Positions 1 to 7,525 of a DNA stretch of 64,000 nt are shown here, in pieces (position 1 is the first letter of the stretch; every line of letters starts with the position of its first letter). Below the pieces are notes generated by a model that saw nothing but the letters and a program-made list of their open reading frames with translations, had not been told where the DNA came from and searched no databases. The position numbers and the translations under genes were made by a program. Source of the stretch: Pseudomonas sp. Bc-h (GTDB lineage Bacteria > Pseudomonadota > Gammaproteobacteria > Pseudomonadales > Pseudomonadaceae); contig NZ_MUIN01000011.1 in NCBI RefSeq assembly GCF_002080045.1, positions 260,275 to 324,274 of the forward strand. Direction: 5' to 3'.

Positions 1-1
1 G

Positions 2-340
2 GGGGAAAAATCCTGGAAGTTGCAGTACGCGTATGACTTTGTCGGCTGGGGAATGCCAGGGCTGACATCGTCGCTCTCCTACACCCGCGGGACGATGGAT
101 CTGACGAAGGCCACGACAGCGGCTGACTCGGGCTACAGCTATTACAACGTCGACGGCAAAGACGCAAAGCATTGGGAACGGGATGCGGACTTGAAGTACG
201 TGGTGCAGGGCGGCCCGGCGAAGAACCTCGGCGTGCGGCTGCGCTGGGCGACCAATCGGGGTGGCGATGGCTACAAGGCGGTGGACCACAACGCCGATGA
301 GTATCGGGTGATTGTGGATTATCCGATCAACGTGTTTTGA
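2..340 (+). CDS. OprD-family outer membrane porin, C-terminal part
   Basis: The window opens inside this gene, so only about 112 C-terminal residues are visible. They alternate polar and hydrophobic residues as beta strands do. They contain the late OprD landmarks: a WKLQYAYDF strand, a GMPGLT turn, an ERD-DLKYVVQ strand and a C-terminal strand ending in Phe (YPINVF), the usual signal for BAM-dependent insertion. OprD-type porins take up small substrates such as basic amino acids, dipeptides or aromatic acids; which one cannot be told from this fragment. The gene has no visible promoter here. A near-perfect palindrome lies about 40 bp after the stop. Confidence 0.85.
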   Translation, partial: GEKSWKLQYAYDFVGWGMPGLTSSLSYTRGTMDLTKATTAADSGYSYYNVDGKDAKHWERDADLKYVVQGGPAKNLGVRLRWATNRGGDGYKAVDHNADEYRVIVDYPINVF

Positions 341-380
341 CCTGACGGTATTGGATTGACGGTATTGGACTGAAGGGCCT

Positions 381-408
381 CTGTGGCAGTCCGGCCGGAC
401 TGCTACAG
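381..408. repeat. 28-bp near-perfect palindrome, collapsed REP pair
   Basis: The sequence reads CTGTGGCAGTCCGG followed by CCGGACTGCTACAG. The two halves are reverse complements with one mismatch and no loop. The arms match the outer ends of the REP elements elsewhere in the window (CTGTAGCAGTCCGG), so this looks like a REP pair that has lost its middle. It could also act as a weak terminator for the porin gene. Confidence 0.7.
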
Positions 409-510
409 AGATGCACGGCGTCTGAATGTTGGGCGTTAACCTATCTACGGCTTCTCTGCCTCAGGCAAAATGCCGACCCTCTGTAGGAATTGGCTTTTGT
501 CGAGGTAGAA

Positions 511-1338
511 ATGCGCTTGCTCAATCTGAAAACTGTCGTGGTCCGCAGTGCTCTGGCCCTGTGCCTGGGCATGACCGGCGCGCAGGCGGCGACTGACACC
601 CCGCAGCCTGCAAAATCGACCAAATCCACGCAGTCGCCCAAGACCTCGAAGAGCACTACCAGCTCGAAGGCGGCGACCACCTCGAAGACAGCCAAAACGT
701 CCAAGACTTCGACGACCTCGAAAACCGGCAAAACCTCGAAGACCTCAACCAAACCCAAGACTTCGAAAACCTCCAAGACTTCCGCTGCGTCCAAGACGTC
801 CAAGACGTCCAAAACCTCGAAGTCTGCCAAGACCGCGCCCAAGGCCGTCCCAGCGCCGCCTGAGACGCAGAACGTTATGATGCTCGACAGCAAGTTCGCC
901 TTCACCCTGCCCAAGGATTACGTCCAGGGCCCGATGGAAGAGATCGACGACAAGGCCCGGGCAGCTGGTGTCACCGGCTCGCTGTACATGAACAAGCCCG
1001 CCAAACGCGTGGTGATCATCACCGAGACGCCATTGCCGGACGGCCAGAACGTGCCGACCAACGACAGTCAGACCCTCGACAACATCATTGCCGAAACACT
1101 CGTCCAACAGCAGTCCAGCTACAAAGACTTCAACAAGCTGGGTGAGAAGAAGATCCTGCGCAACGGTCTCGAACTGCGCCAGCTCGACATCTCCGGCAGT
1201 GTCGAGGGCGGCAAGGTGCTGAGCACGACGATAGCCGCCGTCTCAGGCGCTCGCACTGCAGTGGTCAATGTGATCTCTCTGGAAAAAGACGTCTCGGCGC
1301 ATACGGCGGTAGTGAATGAGGTGACAGGGAGCAAGTAA
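511..1338 (+). CDS. secreted protein with Thr-Ser-Lys repeat region
   Basis: This 275-aa protein starts at the ATG preceded by GAGGTAGAA; an upstream TTG lacks a ribosome binding site. Residues 1-27 are a signal peptide (basic start, hydrophobic core, cleavage after AQA). Residues ~28-115 are low complexity and built from repeated TSK/KTSKTS units, giving a very basic, Ser/Thr-rich stretch. Residues ~120-275 form a normal folded-looking domain that I do not recognise. A domain plus a basic linker suggests binding to a polyanion such as DNA, LPS or peptidoglycan, but that is inference. The repeat tract could vary in length between strains. Confidence 0.75.
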   Translation: MRLLNLKTVVVRSALALCLGMTGAQAATDTPQPAKSTKSTQSPKTSKSTTSSKAATTSKTAKTSKTSTTSKTGKTSKTSTKPKTSKTSKTSAASKTSKTSKTSKSAKTAPKAVPAPPETQNVMMLDSKFAFTLPKDYVQGPMEEIDDKARAAGVTGSLYMNKPAKRVVIITETPLPDGQNVPTNDSQTLDNIIAETLVQQQSSYKDFNKLGEKKILRNGLELRQLDISGSVEGGKVLSTTIAAVSGARTAVVNVISLEKDVSAHTAVVNEVTGSK

Positions 1339-1410
1339 GGATTGCTGCTTTAAAGGCACCAACTGAAGCCTTAAAGGCAGCACTTTTCAAGCTCGCGACC
1401 TCGGACTCCC

Positions 1411-2046
1411 TTATCTACGCCCCTCCACCGCCATGCGCAGCGCAAAACCAAACAAAACAGTCCCCATCAGATAACGCTGCACGTTGGCCCAGGTCGGTTT
1501 GGTCGCGAGGAATACCGCGATGTAACCTGCGGCCATGGCGACCATTGCATTGACGGTCAGGCTCACGCCGATCTGCACGCTGCCCAGCACCAGGGACTGG
1601 CTGAGGACGCTGGTGCCGTTGCCGACGGTGATGAATTGCGGCAACAGCGAGAGATAGAGCACGGCGACTTTGGGGTTGAACAGGTTGGTCATCAGGCCCA
1701 TGAGGAACAACTGCTTGTTGCTGTCCCGGGGCAGCTCCTTGACCTGGAACGGCGAGCGTCCACCCGGCTTGACGGCTTGCCAGGCGAGGTACAGCAGGTA
1801 CATGGCGCCCGCGATGCGCAGAGTGTCGTAGGCGTAGGGCACGGCCATGACCAGACCGGTGATGCCGAATGCGGCGCAGAGCATATAAAAGATGAAGCCG
1901 ATACCGACGCCACCCAGTGAGATCAGGCCTGCCCTACGGCCCTGCGAGATGGATCGCGAGATTACGTAGATCATGTTCGGCCCCGGTGTCAGGACCATGC
2001 CGAGTGCAATGAAGGAAAAGGCGACGAGGTTCGAGAGTTCAGGCAT
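1411..2046 (-). CDS. LysE/RhtB-family amino acid exporter
   Basis: This 211-aa membrane protein begins MPELSNLVAF. The family hallmark GMVLTPGPNM follows near residue 20, then six predicted hydrophobic segments and the conserved FNPKVAVLYLS stretch near residue 125. RhtB-type proteins export amino acids or their analogues, such as homoserine or threonine. The ATG at the start of MPEL is preferred because the upstream extension has no hydrophobic or conserved character. The gene is divergent from the diguanylate cyclase downstream on the other strand. Substrate is unknown. Confidence 0.88.
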   Translation of the reverse strand: MPELSNLVAFSFIALGMVLTPGPNMIYVISRSISQGRRAGLISLGGVGIGFIFYMLCAAFGITGLVMAVPYAYDTLRIAGAMYLLYLAWQAVKPGGRSPFQVKELPRDSNKQLFLMGLMTNLFNPKVAVLYLSLLPQFITVGNGTSVLSQSLVLGSVQIGVSLTVNAMVAMAAGYIAVFLATKPTWANVQRYLMGTVLFGFALRMAVEGRR

Positions 2047-2379
2047 GACCACTTCCGGCGGCAGGTTCGGGAGGTCGTCGAAGGGGTTCGACGGGCCGGG
2101 CCATTTCAGCTTGGAAACCCTCACACCGTAAATACACAGATTCGCGGAAAACCGACCCTCACAGATGACGACGCCCAGTTGTGGATCCATCAAGAGCGGC
2201 TACGCTTGGCGCATCCGGTTTCGCGCACCCGGCAGTAAGCAGGCGACGGTCGGCGGTCTGAATCTGACCAATAGTGGCACAAGGCCCTTCCCAGCGCCCA
2301 GCAGGCGAGCGACACTCTGAATCGTTCGTCGTGGCCGATGTTTCAGTCGGGATGCAGCGCTATAACCCGGTGAAGAGCT

Positions 2380-3459
2380 ATGAACACCTCACCTCACAAA
2401 GGTCTTTCGTTTGCCCGGCGCATGTATTTGCCGCGCAGTGTCGGGCTGGGCATTGGTTTCTTCACGGTCGCCGCCGCTTTGTACCCGTCGCATCCGCCGA
2501 CTTGGGTCTGGGTGCTGATGATCCTCCACGGCTACGGTTGGTCGCATGGGGCGTATCTGCTGGCGAAAATCTCTCGCCAGCCCTACAAGGCCGAGCGCCG
2601 CAATCTCATTTACGACTCGCTGGCCGGTGGTTTCTGGGCGGGCGCCATGGGCCTCAACCCGTTGCCGGCTGTGACGGCACTGTCGATGATGGCGATGAAC
2701 AACATCGCCGCCGGTGGCCCCAGGCTTTTGATGATCGGCAGCGTGGCGCAGATCATCGGTGCGCTGATCGCGTACTTCATATTTGTGCCTGAGTTGTTTC
2801 CGGCCATCAGCCAGATCCAGGTCTATGCCTGCCTGCCGATGCTGGTGATCTATCCGATGGCCATCGGGCTGGTGTGCTATCGCGTGGCCGTGCAGCTGTC
2901 GAAAAGTAAAAAGGCGTTGGAAAAACTCAGCACCACGGACAGCCTGACCGGATTGATGAACCACGGTGCCTGGAAGGATCTGCTGACCGTTGAGTTCAAA
3001 AATTGCAGGACGCTGAAGCGGCAGAACAGTGTGGCGCTGATCGACATCGACCACTTCAAGACCATCAACGACACCTACGGCCACATCATCGGCGACACGG
3101 TCCTCAAGCAACTGAGCCATGCGCTGACCGCCAGCCTGCGGGAAACCGATCTGGCCGGCCGCTACGGTGGCGACGAATTCTGCGTGATCCTGCCCGACAC
3201 CACGCTGGCCCAGGCCACCGATATCCTCGAACGCCTGCGCCGCACCGTCTACGAACACACTCACCTCGCCCTTCCCGACCTGAAACTTAGCCTCAGCATC
3301 GGCATCGCCGCGTATGGCCCGCACCTCACCGATGCCGGCATGTGGCTGCACGAAGCAGACATGGCGTTGTACGACGCCAAGAGCACCGGGCGCAACCGAG
3401 TCACCTCGGCCAAGCCCGGTGTCAAGGCGTGTGAGACATTGAGTGCGGAGTTCGAGTGA
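2380..3459 (+). CDS. MASE2-domain diguanylate cyclase
   Basis: This 359-aa membrane enzyme synthesises cyclic di-GMP from two GTP. The N-terminal half is a MASE2 sensor domain: it starts with FARRMYLPR (residues ~11-19) and has about five hydrophobic helices up to residue ~172. A short helix leads to the GGDEF domain (residues ~185-340). The active-site loop is intact (YGGDEF, glycines at ~263-264). An inhibitory I-site RETD lies five residues upstream, so product feedback is expected. Architecture and length match AdrA/DgcC of enterobacteria. It probably influences adhesion or exopolysaccharide. The stop is one base from that of the convergent orphan gene. Confidence 0.92.
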   Translation: MNTSPHKGLSFARRMYLPRSVGLGIGFFTVAAALYPSHPPTWVWVLMILHGYGWSHGAYLLAKISRQPYKAERRNLIYDSLAGGFWAGAMGLNPLPAVTALSMMAMNNIAAGGPRLLMIGSVAQIIGALIAYFIFVPELFPAISQIQVYACLPMLVIYPMAIGLVCYRVAVQLSKSKKALEKLSTTDSLTGLMNHGAWKDLLTVEFKNCRTLKRQNSVALIDIDHFKTINDTYGHIIGDTVLKQLSHALTASLRETDLAGRYGGDEFCVILPDTTLAQATDILERLRRTVYEHTHLALPDLKLSLSIGIAAYGPHLTDAGMWLHEADMALYDAKSTGRNRVTSAKPGVKACETLSAEFE

Positions 3460-3460
3460 G

Positions 3461-4348
3461 TCAGCGCCGGAACCGCATCAGGGTTTCAAAGAGCGTGGGA
3501 AGACCGCTTTTCTGCAAATACTTCTGGATGATTTGGCGCAGGGTGGTTGCCAGGTCTTGAGGTGCGTTTGCGCCAGCTGCAGATCCTGCCTTTTTGGCAC
3601 GCTGATCATGATTAGGCTCCGCGCCGTCCCTACCTCGCCTAAGACCAGGGATGTCGTAAACTTCTTTGGATACGTTTTTGACGTAGTTTTTCTGACCCTG
3701 TTGGAAATGAGTGAAACGAGCGCCAAAGTCAGCCACCGTCGAGCCAACAGCGGAGAACTTGTTAACGATCTGTTCCAGAAAATCAAAGTTGAGCGTGCTC
3801 ATCGGACTGTACGCAGGGTCCAGGTTGAAGCGCAAAAAGCCCTGATCAATTCTTGTACTTTTGATGCCCTCCCCACTCAGGATCCGTTGCGCGGTTTCGG
3901 CACTCTTTTCGTTGAAGGTGTACATCACTTCATGCCCCTCCATGTCGAATCGTGTCATCGGTCGTTGAGGCAACATTTCCTGTCCGTTATCGGTTCGGCG
4001 ATAGTGTGCGATCCCGGAGGCAAGATCATCGACGTAGCCAAGATCAGCACCTTGGCCATTTGCAAACTCATAAATGCTGGACAGAAGTCGCCGATCACCA
4101 TGCGTAAGAAAATAGGGCGGAAACATTCCGTCCAGTCCAGGCGCATATTTCACCACTGCGGGCTCCAGAATATGCCCTTCAAACATGCGCGCCATCAGTA
4201 AAGCCTTGCCACTGATCGATACAGAGGAAGCCTGTGGCGACGTCAATGAACTCACTTGTCCACCTGCCTGCGCAGATGTTTCTCGCAGGGCCTTATTCGG
4301 TACGGGTAGGGGCTGAATGCGAGTATTTTTTGATATTGAAATTGTCAT
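3461..4348 (-). CDS. hypothetical protein, 295 aa, accessory block
   Basis: I do not recognise this protein. The ATG start is supported by AAGGGA at good spacing. The first ~45 residues are rich in Ser, Thr, Gln and Pro and probably unstructured. They are followed by an SVSISGKALLMARMF segment and a globular region with many aromatic residues (for example GMFPPYFLTHGD). The C-terminal ~50 residues are charged and Gly/Ala-rich, followed by a short amphipathic tail. There is no signal peptide and no membrane segment. The disordered start resembles what exported effectors carry, but this is only a resemblance. The gene looks more AT-rich than its neighbours and lies at the end of a co-oriented set beginning with a LuxR-type regulator. 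Confidence 0.6.
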   Translation of the reverse strand: MTISISKNTRIQPLPVPNKALRETSAQAGGQVSSLTSPQASSVSISGKALLMARMFEGHILEPAVVKYAPGLDGMFPPYFLTHGDRRLLSSIYEFANGQGADLGYVDDLASGIAHYRRTDNGQEMLPQRPMTRFDMEGHEVMYTFNEKSAETAQRILSGEGIKSTRIDQGFLRFNLDPAYSPMSTLNFDFLEQIVNKFSAVGSTVADFGARFTHFQQGQKNYVKNVSKEVYDIPGLRRGRDGAEPNHDQRAKKAGSAAGANAPQDLATTLRQIIQKYLQKSGLPTLFETLMRFRR

Positions 4349-4484
4349 GACAGTTCCCTTGATGTGAGTGCCCGCCCCCGCTCTCCGAGGACGGACGTAG
4401 CCATCCCCGTAACCGACACAAACGTTAACGCCAGTGGCAATAATTTCTTTTTCATCATTTACATCAGTTAGGCCGATCCTGTGT

Positions 4485-4865
4485 TCAAGCGCAGACAACG
4501 TGTCGGGAACTGAGCAACAGCCGCGGTGAGAAAAAACTTTCGGCCACCCGCAAATCGAATTTCTGCGCCACGCGCTGCAGATAGGACAGGCGAATATCAC
4601 GATTGCCACGCAGGCCCAGCGCTACGGCGTCGGCGAGACTCAAGTCCAGATCCAGATCGGTCGCTTGCGCTGGCAACGGCGATTCGCGGGCGTGTGCCAT
4701 ATCTGGCGCGGCAACCGCAGGTACCTGTTTGTCATCGCAGCGGGCCTGTTCGCACGTCATCACGCTGAACAGCATCACCAGCGGCGCGGCATAACCGCTC
4801 AACCGTGAAACACGATGGCATCCACCAGCGCTCACCCGATGGACTGGGCACTGCGCAGTGGTCAC
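4485..4865 (-). pseudogene. truncated TolC-family outer membrane efflux protein
   Basis: The GTG start overlaps the stop of the upstream gene as GTGA, so translation is probably coupled. Residues ~20-45 form a signal-like hydrophobic stretch. Residues ~72-115 match the first repeat of TolC-type outer membrane factors: a DLSLADAVALGLRGNRDI helix start, then LQRVAQKFDLRVAES. The frame stops after 126 residues, whereas family members have about 420-500 residues, so most of the beta barrel and alpha tunnel is missing. No further TolC-like sequence follows before the next gene. An intact version would export a substrate through the outer membrane with an ABC or RND partner; no such partner is in the window. 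Confidence 0.65.
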
Positions 4866-5593
4866 GGCAATGAACCAACCGGTGATTGAACCTGCTCCAC
4901 CAGTTGAATCGGCGAAATCGTTTGCAGCAGCACCTCCAGGCTGTCGCCCAGGACCAGCGGCCCGTACAGCAGTTCCTCGCGTTCCAGATGCGCCCGTTGA
5001 ATCTCTCGGTAGCCATCCGGATAGATACTCTTTTCAACCGGCAGCAAACGGTCGAAATGTTCCAGCAAGCCGTGAAACACGATGCGTCGCTCGACGACGC
5101 CACGGGTGGTGGCGATCAGTTTGATGAAGAAGTCCGAGTCGCTCTGACGCATGGCCTCGTAAGCGGCGTAACGTTCGACCAGCGTGTAGCCGCCTGACTC
5201 GTCGAACACCACGCAGCACAGCGCTTCACGGCTCGACCCGCTGAAAGGGTTAACGGCTGCACCGCGACGATTGCTTTGTGCGAGCGCATACGCCACGGCC
5301 CGCTCCACGTCCTCGGCCCGGGATGCGTCGGCACTTTGTACGACCGAACCGTCGCGCTCGTCGAGGCTTGGCGCCTGGCGGCCTAAGCGTTCTACCTCGG
5401 CACCGAAAGTCGCGAATATCCCCTGCGGTCCAAGCCATTGCTTGTGCATCTCGGCCAGATGTTCGACGCCCAGGGCGTTCTGTCGATCAACCAGGGCCGC
5501 AAACTGGGCATTCACCTCAGTATCGCTATGACCCAGCGCGGGTCGAGTTTGTGACGCGGCATTCGCACTGTGAATCGGGTTGCATGCAGCCAT
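4862..5593 (-). CDS. hypothetical protein, 243 aa, upstream of TolC remnant
   Basis: I do not recognise this soluble protein. The ATG follows AAGGAAG with six-base spacing. The N-terminal third is polar with a SANAASQTRPALG segment. The middle carries a CCVVFDESGGYTLVERYAAYEAM stretch that looks like strand-loop-helix, and the rest is helical and Glu/Arg-rich. There is no signal peptide or membrane segment. The gene lies 57 bp after a 31-aa peptide gene, and its stop overlaps the start of a TolC-like gene by four bases. That arrangement suggests a role in making, modifying or exporting something, but no enzyme motif supports a specific function. Confidence 0.6.
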   Translation of the reverse strand: MAACNPIHSANAASQTRPALGHSDTEVNAQFAALVDRQNALGVEHLAEMHKQWLGPQGIFATFGAEVERLGRQAPSLDERDGSVVQSADASRAEDVERAVAYALAQSNRRGAAVNPFSGSSREALCCVVFDESGGYTLVERYAAYEAMRQSDSDFFIKLIATTRGVVERRIVFHGLLEHFDRLLPVEKSIYPDGYREIQRAHLEREELLYGPLVLGDSLEVLLQTISPIQLVEQVQSPVGSLP

Positions 5594-5650
5594 TGAGTTC
5601 TTCCTTATTGTTGTCGAAAATTGTCTGCAGAGCAGGGTTTAAAGGCTTGC

Positions 5651-5746
5651 TCAGTCGAGAAAAACCGCAACACGCTTGATGTAGCTTTGACTGACACCGC
5701 GCAATTCAAACAACGCTTCTGAAACGTGCTCTGAGATTTCGTCCAT
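5651..5746 (-). CDS. putative 31-aa peptide
   Basis: A short frame of 31 codons starts at an ATG preceded by AAGGAAGGG five to ten bases upstream, one of the best ribosome binding sites in this block. The peptide begins MDEISEHVSEALFELRGV and ends in a basic-hydrophobic segment (YIKRVAVFLD). The first half is acidic and helical, the second half amphipathic. It sits between the LuxR-type regulator and the 243-aa protein on the same strand. It could be a precursor peptide, a signal, a small toxin or a leader peptide. No homologue is known to me, and the existence of the peptide is inferred from the RBS and context only. Confidence 0.45.
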   Translation of the reverse strand: MDEISEHVSEALFELRGVSQSYIKRVAVFLD

Positions 5747-5831
5747 GACCCTTCCTTGCCACACATTCGCTAAACCACATCTTGTTCACTCGCTGCATCT
5801 AATGCGCGAGTACCCAACGGGCGGACACCAC

Positions 5832-6158
5832 TTAATACTCGGCACTCGTGCAATCTTCATGTTCCGTGGATTGGTTATTATCCTCGTGTGCCTCGATGAA
5901 ACAATCCGTCAGATGTAGGGGTACCGAGAGTGTTTTTATTCTGGGTACAGGCACATGCAACGCCATGAGTTGTGCCCTGTTGCGCACGTCGTTCTTTCTG
6001 AGCAACGCCGATACATGATCACGAGCCGTGTAATCACTGATGCCCAGCGCCACTGCGATGTCTTTGTTGGTGAACCCCAGCAGCACCAGTTTCAGGACTT
6101 CTCGCTCTCGTGGCGTCGCTCGGCCGAATCTCTTGCGCTTCCCTTCACGTTCCAGCAT
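5832..6158 (-). CDS. LuxR-type HTH transcriptional regulator, single domain
   Basis: This 108-aa protein is essentially a GerE/LuxR DNA-binding domain without a sensor domain. Residues ~12-70 contain ATPREREVLKLVLLGFTNKDIAVALGIS and the recognition helix TARDHVSALLRK. A ~35-residue acidic tail follows. Single-domain LuxR proteins of the GerE type act as dimers at inverted repeats and are usually controlled by their own expression. A GGAGG lies 13 bases upstream of the ATG, rather far, so a weak start is possible. The gene leads a co-oriented set of five genes and is the likely regulator of them. Confidence 0.82.
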   Translation of the reverse strand: MLEREGKRKRFGRATPREREVLKLVLLGFTNKDIAVALGISDYTARDHVSALLRKNDVRNRAQLMALHVPVPRIKTLSVPLHLTDCFIEAHEDNNQSTEHEDCTSAEY

Positions 6159-6583
6159 TGGCGTGTGGTGACCTCCAGTTGAGTGCCTTCCCTGGCATTG
6201 AATTACTCATCGGCACTGACAGGATTTTATTGAGCATTAATTTGAAAATCTGACACTTCGATACAAAGGCACTTAATCAAATCAGCTTCAATACTACAAA
6301 GGTAACTATTCCTACAAAGCCATGAGAAGTTTCTCTAAACTCGTCTTACAACATTACCAACCAGACACAAGACTTCCGCGAGCGATCAGGCGCACGCAAA
6401 GTTATGTGGGAGACAAGTTGCACAGGCCGCGACAATAAACGTTGAAATTCTCAATTACAATCTCTGGTTACAAATGTCGGCGACGAGTAGGGGAGTCAGG
6501 ACCAAGGGGAAGTAGGCAATACGCGATCTGCACGCGTTAAGCGCAGATCGCGTTACACCGGGGAAGGAAAAAACTGACGGCAA
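6159..6583. other. AT-rich intergenic stretch upstream of the LuxR gene
   Basis: These 425 bases hold no convincing gene. They are visibly richer in A and T than the surrounding genes and presumably contain the promoter of the minus-strand LuxR-type gene. One strong inverted repeat near the right end is listed separately. Short frames here lack ribosome binding sites and coding character. Confidence 0.6.
6521..6553. terminator. perfect 11-bp inverted repeat, terminator or operator
   Basis: The arms ACGCGATCTGC and GCAGATCGCGT are perfect reverse complements around an 11-base loop. The structure lies about 30 bases after the stop of the VOC-protein gene on the minus strand, where a terminator is expected. 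There is no T-run after it on either strand, so intrinsic termination is uncertain and an operator role is possible. Confidence 0.5.
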
Positions 6584-7054
6584 TCAGGACGCTGGCTGAC
6601 CGAACATTTTCATCGCTCGTTCGCGAATTTCGTCCGGGGTGAGGTCTTCCTTGTGGGTACCGATGAACCAGAGATGACCGAAAGGATCGCGTACGCTGCC
6701 GCTGCGGTCACCGTAGAACATGTCCTGCACCTCGGTAACGACCGTGGCACCCGCCTCTACCGCGCGCTTGAACTGCTCGTCGACATCGGGCACGTAAAGA
6801 TGCATGCCGAAGGAAGTTTTGCCACCTGGATCAGGGCTGACGAACCCGCCTTGATCGCACGGCTCGGACAGCATCATCCGCGAGTCACCGATTTGCAGTT
6901 CGGCATGACCGACCCGCCCACCGGGCGCATCCAGACGAAACATTTCCTTGGCGTCGAAGGCCTTCTTGTAGAACTCGATGGCTTGGGCTGCGGGCGAGAC
7001 GCCCATGTACACGGTCAGGCTGTGCTGGCCTTCAGGAATGGGTTTGACGCTCAT
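6584..7054 (-). CDS. VOC-family (PhnB/glyoxalase-like) protein
   Basis: This 156-aa soluble protein has the PhnB-type VOC fold: an N-terminal strand LTVYMGVSPAAQAIEFYKKAF, a GHAELQIGDSRMMLSEP segment, then the second half-repeat MHLYVPDVDEQFKRAVEAGA and the typical end GDRSGSVRDPFGHLWFIGTH. The VOC fold serves metal-dependent lyases, isomerases and dioxygenases as well as binding proteins. Members next to ECF42 sigma factors have no assigned reaction that I know. It is the last gene of a three-gene run (YciI, SnoaL-like, VOC) on the minus strand, 36 bp after the SnoaL-like gene. Confidence 0.88.
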   Translation of the reverse strand: MSVKPIPEGQHSLTVYMGVSPAAQAIEFYKKAFDAKEMFRLDAPGGRVGHAELQIGDSRMMLSEPCDQGGFVSPDPGGKTSFGMHLYVPDVDEQFKRAVEAGATVVTEVQDMFYGDRSGSVRDPFGHLWFIGTHKEDLTPDEIRERAMKMFGQPAS

Positions 7055-7090
7055 GATGATTCTCCTTGAGTGTTTTTATTCAGCGAGATA

Positions 7091-7525
7091 TCAGGGTTTC
7101 AGTTCGAACAGGGCCTTGCCGCTGGCCATGTCGAATGGCGCGGAAAAGTGCTCATGAACTGCCTTCCAGCCATCGGCGGTCTTGCGATAGCCCGCACTGG
7201 CGCGCATCCACGAGGACTTTTCTTCGCCCTTGTCATCGGTCCCGCCACACTTGTTCAGCCAGTGGGCGAAAGCGACCGTGCCATCAGCGTGGATGGTCAG
7301 TTGGTGAGTCTCGAACAGCATCGCGCCCTCGCACATCCCGAGGCAAAATTCCCAGTGCTGGCGATAGGCATCTATACCGCGAAACTGCAGTTGGATAATT
7401 GCGTCGTATGCCACGATGTCAGGCGCGTAGTAGGCCATGATCGCTTCAAGGTCCTTGTCGCGGACGGCGACGCACCAACGTTCGATCAGGGTCTGGATCT
7501 GTTTGTCATCGGCACTGTTGCTCAT
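7091..7525 (-). CDS. SnoaL/NTF2-like protein
   Basis: This 144-aa protein has the cone-shaped NTF2-like fold typical of SnoaL, ketosteroid isomerase and YybH-type proteins: a helical start with IQTLIERWCVAVRDKDLEAIMAYYAPDIV, a YRQHWEFCLG helix, and a final sheet with GYRKTADGWKAVHEHFSAPFD. The fold binds or isomerises small hydrophobic molecules; the substrate here is unknown. Its start overlaps the stop of the YciI gene by four bases (ATGA), so the two are translationally coupled. Co-occurrence with an ECF42 sigma factor suggests that this factor controls it. Confidence 0.85.
   Translation of the reverse strand: MSNSADDKQIQTLIERWCVAVRDKDLEAIMAYYAPDIVAYDAIIQLQFRGIDAYRQHWEFCLGMCEGAMLFETHQLTIHADGTVAFAHWLNKCGGTDDKGEEKSSWMRASAGYRKTADGWKAVHEHFSAPFDMASGKALFELKP

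Noticed and set aside
441..914. Minus-strand frame with a VLDVLDVLEVFEV repeat
   Set aside because: It is the reverse reading of the TSK repeat tract and has no start signal or independent support.
2389..3351. Minus-strand frame opposite the diguanylate cyclase
   Set aside because: It overlaps the complete MASE2-GGDEF gene and shows antisense composition.
6159..6583. Short frames in the AT-rich gap (for example one starting near 6321)
   Set aside because: No RBS, no coding character, and low-complexity translation.
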